A DNA stretch of 11,311 nucleotides from Halieaceae bacterium (lineage in GTDB: Bacteria; Pseudomonadota; Gammaproteobacteria; Pseudomonadales; Halieaceae): NCBI GenBank assembly GCA_003520285.1, contig DOVB01000059.1, positions 1-11,311 on the forward strand, written 5' to 3'. This document shows positions 8,418 to 11,311 of the stretch, in pieces. Position 1 is the stretch's first letter, and the number at the start of each line of letters is the position of its first letter. The position numbers and the translations under genes were made by a program. The notes below the pieces were generated by a model. The model did no database searches. It had not been told where the DNA came from and saw nothing but the letters and a program-made list of their open reading frames with translations.

Positions 8418-11311
8418 CTATCCCACCGCCGCAACAAAAGCACTGTATAAATCACCGGGCAATCGATGCTCTAACCGCCATTTAATCGCCATTGGTTGCT
8501 CACCCTCGTGCGCTACATAGCTTGCTTTGCCCAAGCACCAAAACGCCCGGTCATCAGATGTCTCGCGAGCGAACAGTGCTATATCGGTATTTTGCTGCTC
8601 ATGATTCACATATCGCTGGCCTGTGGGACTTTTTACGGTCGTACCCGACTGGCTCTCCCAGTGGATTAGCGTTTGGTTTATAGCGTAGTCGCGATACATG
8701 GTTGTTGGGCTAAAGCGCCCAGGAGTTTTACTCAGCGTAAAGGCCAGTACGTCACTTTGGTTGGCCTTAGACCATTTAACCCCCTCGCGCCAAGTCGGTG
8801 TTAATGCTCTATCGCCTTCACCAAAGGCCGCAAGTAATTCAATTCGAGTGTAGCGGGCATGTATTTGCAATGGTACGGGGCCGTTTAAGTCATAAGCTTG
8901 GTGCTTGTGGCTTACCCGTCGCCGTAGCAAAGGCAACAACTCCTCAAGCTCTTTCAATACCTGCGGATGCTGCCAAAGCAAAGTGACAGCCTGCGCTAAA
9001 GTCATGTGCTTATCTTTCAATTCGTTCAAGAGTGGTGCTACAAGCATCCTCAGTAATCTTTGCTTACGCTCCACAAGCAAACTGATTTGCGGCGGTTGCG
9101 TTGCGCTCACCCAATTAATGAACTGGTCAATGCGCTCATAATCATCAACATGCAGCATACGTCCTATTGCAGCCCTGAGGGTTCCTTCATTGGGACCTTG
9201 TGGCAAGGTAGCCATACCGGCGCCTTCGCAAAGAGCACTCCATGAATTGTCGCCGCTGCCTTTGTAGATATCCTCTAACTCTAAGCCGGTATGCGCTAGA
9301 AATGCTTTGAGAGAGACATCTGCGCCCCGCTCTTTTAATGTACGAAGCTCTGTTACGAGCGCTTTACGCGATGAGGGTATGGCGTTTTTAAGGCTGGCGA
9401 GCACGGTTTTCTGCGCGACCGGGTCTAATTCCATGTAACAACCCGATGGCAGATACGGAAAGCCCTCTCGCACTTGTCGCTCTATATCTTTACGTGTGCC
9501 GCCCAAAAGCGCGCCCAAGCGCTTATCGAACCGGAACGATTGGTTGTGCTGGCCCACAAAATCGAGCACTGTGCACACCGCTTTGTTATGTGCTCGGCGC
9601 AGACCCCGGCCCAACTGCTGAATAAAGATGGTGGCGCTCTCGGTTGGGCGCAGCAGCAATAAGGTGTTCACCTTGGGTAAGTCGACCCCTTCGTTGAACA
9701 CATCCACCGAGAACACGAACCGCAAGCTGCCGTCGTTTAGCTTGCGCAGCGTGCTCTCTCGTTCGTTGGATGCAGTTGTACCCGAAACGCTGGCCGCCGC
9801 TATGCCTGCCTCAGTGAACTTACGCGCCATAAATTGGGCGTGTGCCACGCTCACACAAAAACCCAAGCCGCTGGCAGTATCAATGGTCTCAACTTTGCTC
9901 CGTAGCTCGGCAATGACGCGCTTAACCCAAAGATCATCTGCCGTGTAAACATTTGAGAGGGCCTCGGTGTCGTAACCTCGCCCTCGCCGCCAGGGGATAT
10001 CGCTTAGGTTCGTGCCGTCGTGAACACCGTAATATTCAAACGGTACTAAACTGTGTTGATCTATTGCGTCCCACAGGCGCAGCTCGGCGGTAATTTCGTT
10101 GTTGAATAAGTGTAGCAATGATTCTCCATCGGCCCGCTCTGGTGTAGCCGTAAGCGCCAGCAATTGCTTTGGCTTTAGGTGATCAAGTAGGCGCTGATAT
10201 GTAGTGGCGGCTGCATGGTGAAACTCATCGATAATTACAACATCGTAGTGATCCGGCTCGATTCGATTGAGATCCGCATTAGAGAGCGTTTGGATTGAGG
10301 CAAACACATGCTCGAAAAGTCTGGGGCGATCACCGTCTACCCAGAGCTCACCAAACTGCCAATCCTGCAACACTTGCCGAAAGGTGTCGCGGCTTTGGGC
10401 CAGAATTTCTTTGCGATGCGCCACAAACAGCAATCGGGCTCTCGGTAGGCGGCTTGCAAGACGCTGGTAATCTGCCCCTGCCATCACCGTTTTGCCGGTG
10501 CCCGTAGCTGACACTAGTAAGTTCCAATGCTGGCCTTGACCGCGTGAGATCTCTATTTGCTCGAGCAGGCGCTCTTGGAATGGTTTAAGCGTCACCTCCA
10601 GAAATGCGCGGGTTGTGTGATTATCTTCGTGCGATTCTTTTGCGGTGTTACGCTCAAACGCTTCGGCGTCGAAGGGCTCGAAATCGCCGCTTTCCCAATA
10701 GGATTCAAACATCGAAGCGACTTTGCGCGTTACGTCCGGGTTGCGCAACGCGCTAGCCCGTACGTTCCACTCCATTCCCGTATCTTGCGCCGAATGCGTA
10801 AGATTAGAGGAACCAATGTAAGCAGTAGAGGCACCCGATCTTCTGTAGAAGTACCACGCCTTTGCGTGCAGGCGCGTCATGCCAACATCGTAAGAGACAC
10901 GAATATCTGCGCCCAATTCCTGCAGGATTTGCAGCGCCTTGAGCTCCGTACTGTTGGTGTAGGTCGTGGTGAGCAAGCGTAACCGAGGATGCCCTGGTTT
11001 CGCGAGAAAGCGCTTAAATTGGTCAACAAACTTTTTGATACCGCTGTACCGAACGAATGCCATTACAATATCAATGCGGTCGGCTGAGTGAATCTCGCCT
11101 TTAATTTGCGAGGCTATTTTAGGCTCGTTGCGGTCGTTTGTTATGAGGGTTGTATCGAGTAAGGGCGTTAGGGGCAAATCTAACTCAATACCGCTGCCAT
11201 CTTGGGCCAAATCATTAATGGCTCTGAGTATGGCGAGTTCCTCCGGTAGCTTGTCGGATTCCAAATCGGCTCTAGGAGCATACTCTTTTGCCACATCGAC
11301 TAGCTTATTGA
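8418..11311 (-). CDS. PLD nuclease + DEAD/DEAH helicase + DUF3427 protein (5' end probably outside window)
   Basis: The first start codon in the window is a GTG at 11294 (958 residues), but the frame is open to base 11311 with no ribosome site before that GTG, so the true start is probably upstream. Numbered from the GTG: residues 45-200 are a phospholipase D-like nuclease with His143-x-Lys145 (LHAKAWYFY) and GSSN at 161-164, one HKD-type motif that would act as a dimer. A superfamily 2 helicase follows: Walker A SATGTGKT 262-269, FVAHRKE near 290, DEFHH 356-360, LTATPERADG 381-390, FNEGVDLP near 533-540, QQLGRGLRR 559-567. The C-terminal region, from about 830, is DUF3427, with a HWESQ segment, GQRYVNHEQQNTDIALFARE and YVAHEGEQPMAIKWRLEHRLP. 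The architecture resembles restriction-type helicases and is frequent in defence islands. It lies 86 bases before the MazG-like gene. DNA as substrate is inferred. No motif residue appears lost. Confidence 0.9.
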   Translation of the reverse strand, partial: NKLVDVAKEYAPRADLESDKLPEELAILRAINDLAQDGSGIELDLPLTPLLDTTLITNDRNEPKIASQIKGEIHSADRIDIVMAFVRYSGIKKFVDQFKRFLAKPGHPRLRLLTTTYTNSTELKALQILQELGADIRVSYDVGMTRLHAKAWYFYRRSGASTAYIGSSNLTHSAQDTGMEWNVRASALRNPDVTRKVASMFESYWESGDFEPFDAEAFERNTAKESHEDNHTTRAFLEVTLKPFQERLLEQIEISRGQGQHWNLLVSATGTGKTVMAGADYQRLASRLPRARLLFVAHRKEILAQSRDTFRQVLQDWQFGELWVDGDRPRLFEHVFASIQTLSNADLNRIEPDHYDVVIIDEFHHAAATTYQRLLDHLKPKQLLALTATPERADGESLLHLFNNEITAELRLWDAIDQHSLVPFEYYGVHDGTNLSDIPWRRGRGYDTEALSNVYTADDLWVKRVIAELRSKVETIDTASGLGFCVSVAHAQFMARKFTEAGIAAASVSGTTASNERESTLRKLNDGSLRFVFSVDVFNEGVDLPKVNTLLLLRPTESATIFIQQLGRGLRRAHNKAVCTVLDFVGQHNQSFRFDKRLGALLGGTRKDIERQVREGFPYLPSGCYMELDPVAQKTVLASLKNAIPSSRKALVTELRTLKERGADVSLKAFLAHTGLELEDIYKGSGDNSWSALCEGAGMATLPQGPNEGTLRAAIGRMLHVDDYERIDQFINWVSATQPPQISLLVERKQRLLRMLVAPLLNELKDKHMTLAQAVTLLWQHPQVLKELEELLPLLRRRVSHKHQAYDLNGPVPLQIHARYTRIELLAAFGEGDRALTPTWREGVKWSKANQSDVLAFTLSKTPGRFSPTTMYRDYAINQTLIHWESQSGTTVKSPTGQRYVNHEQQNTDIALFARETSDDRAFWCLGKASYVAHEGEQPMAIKWRLEHRLPGDLYSAFVAAVG

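Noticed and set aside
10557..10982. Plus-strand open frame of 141 codons
   Set aside because: It lies fully antisense to the PLD-helicase gene, has no recognisable domain, and is explained as a shadow of the real coding frame.
3866..11311. Assignment of the cassette to DISARM, which also has a helicase, a PLD protein and a methyltransferase
   Set aside because: No DUF1998 protein is seen, the PLD is fused to a DUF3427 helicase instead of standing alone, and the methyltransferase lacks DNA methylase motifs.

Overview
The window is a bacterial defence region in which every supported gene reads on the minus strand, so transcription runs from high to low coordinates. Proteobacterial-looking protein sequences, base composition near 50% GC by eye and tight gene packing suggest a proteobacterium, probably a gammaproteobacterium. 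That placement is an impression, not a computed result.

Layout in transcription order (right to left): (1) 11311-8418, a PLD-nuclease/superfamily 2 helicase/DUF3427 protein whose 5' end probably lies just outside the window; (2) 8331-7732, a small MazG/dCTPase-like nucleotide pyrophosphohydrolase whose frame lacks the expected stop and runs about 250 bases into the next gene; (3) 7981-5597, a large fusion of a RecB-like PD-(D/E)xK nuclease, a DUF2075-type helicase and a LexA/UmuD-like S24 autoprotease domain; (4) 5548-3866, a class I methyltransferase fused to an HNH endonuclease; (5) 3816-1582, cas3; (6) 1533-859, cas5c; (7) 862-1, the 5' part of cas8c (csd1), cut by the window edge.

Genes 5-7 are the start of a type I-C CRISPR-Cas operon in its usual order. 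Cas7c and possibly cas4, cas1, cas2 and the array would be expected to the left of base 1. No CRISPR repeats are visible here. Genes 1-4 form a co-directional cassette with short gaps, placed directly upstream of cas3. Together they combine three predicted nucleases (PLD, PD-(D/E)xK, HNH), two helicases, a nucleotide-pool enzyme, a methyltransferase and a built-in S24 protease. I infer a multi-gene anti-phage system that may be autonomous or may be co-transcribed with the I-C genes. The S24 domain keeps the Ala-Gly cleavage bond and the Ser/Lys dyad of LexA, so one member could be controlled by self-cleavage.

All intergenic gaps are under 90 bases. No tRNA, rRNA, transposon or clear terminator was seen. 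The plus strand appears to carry only antisense open frames.
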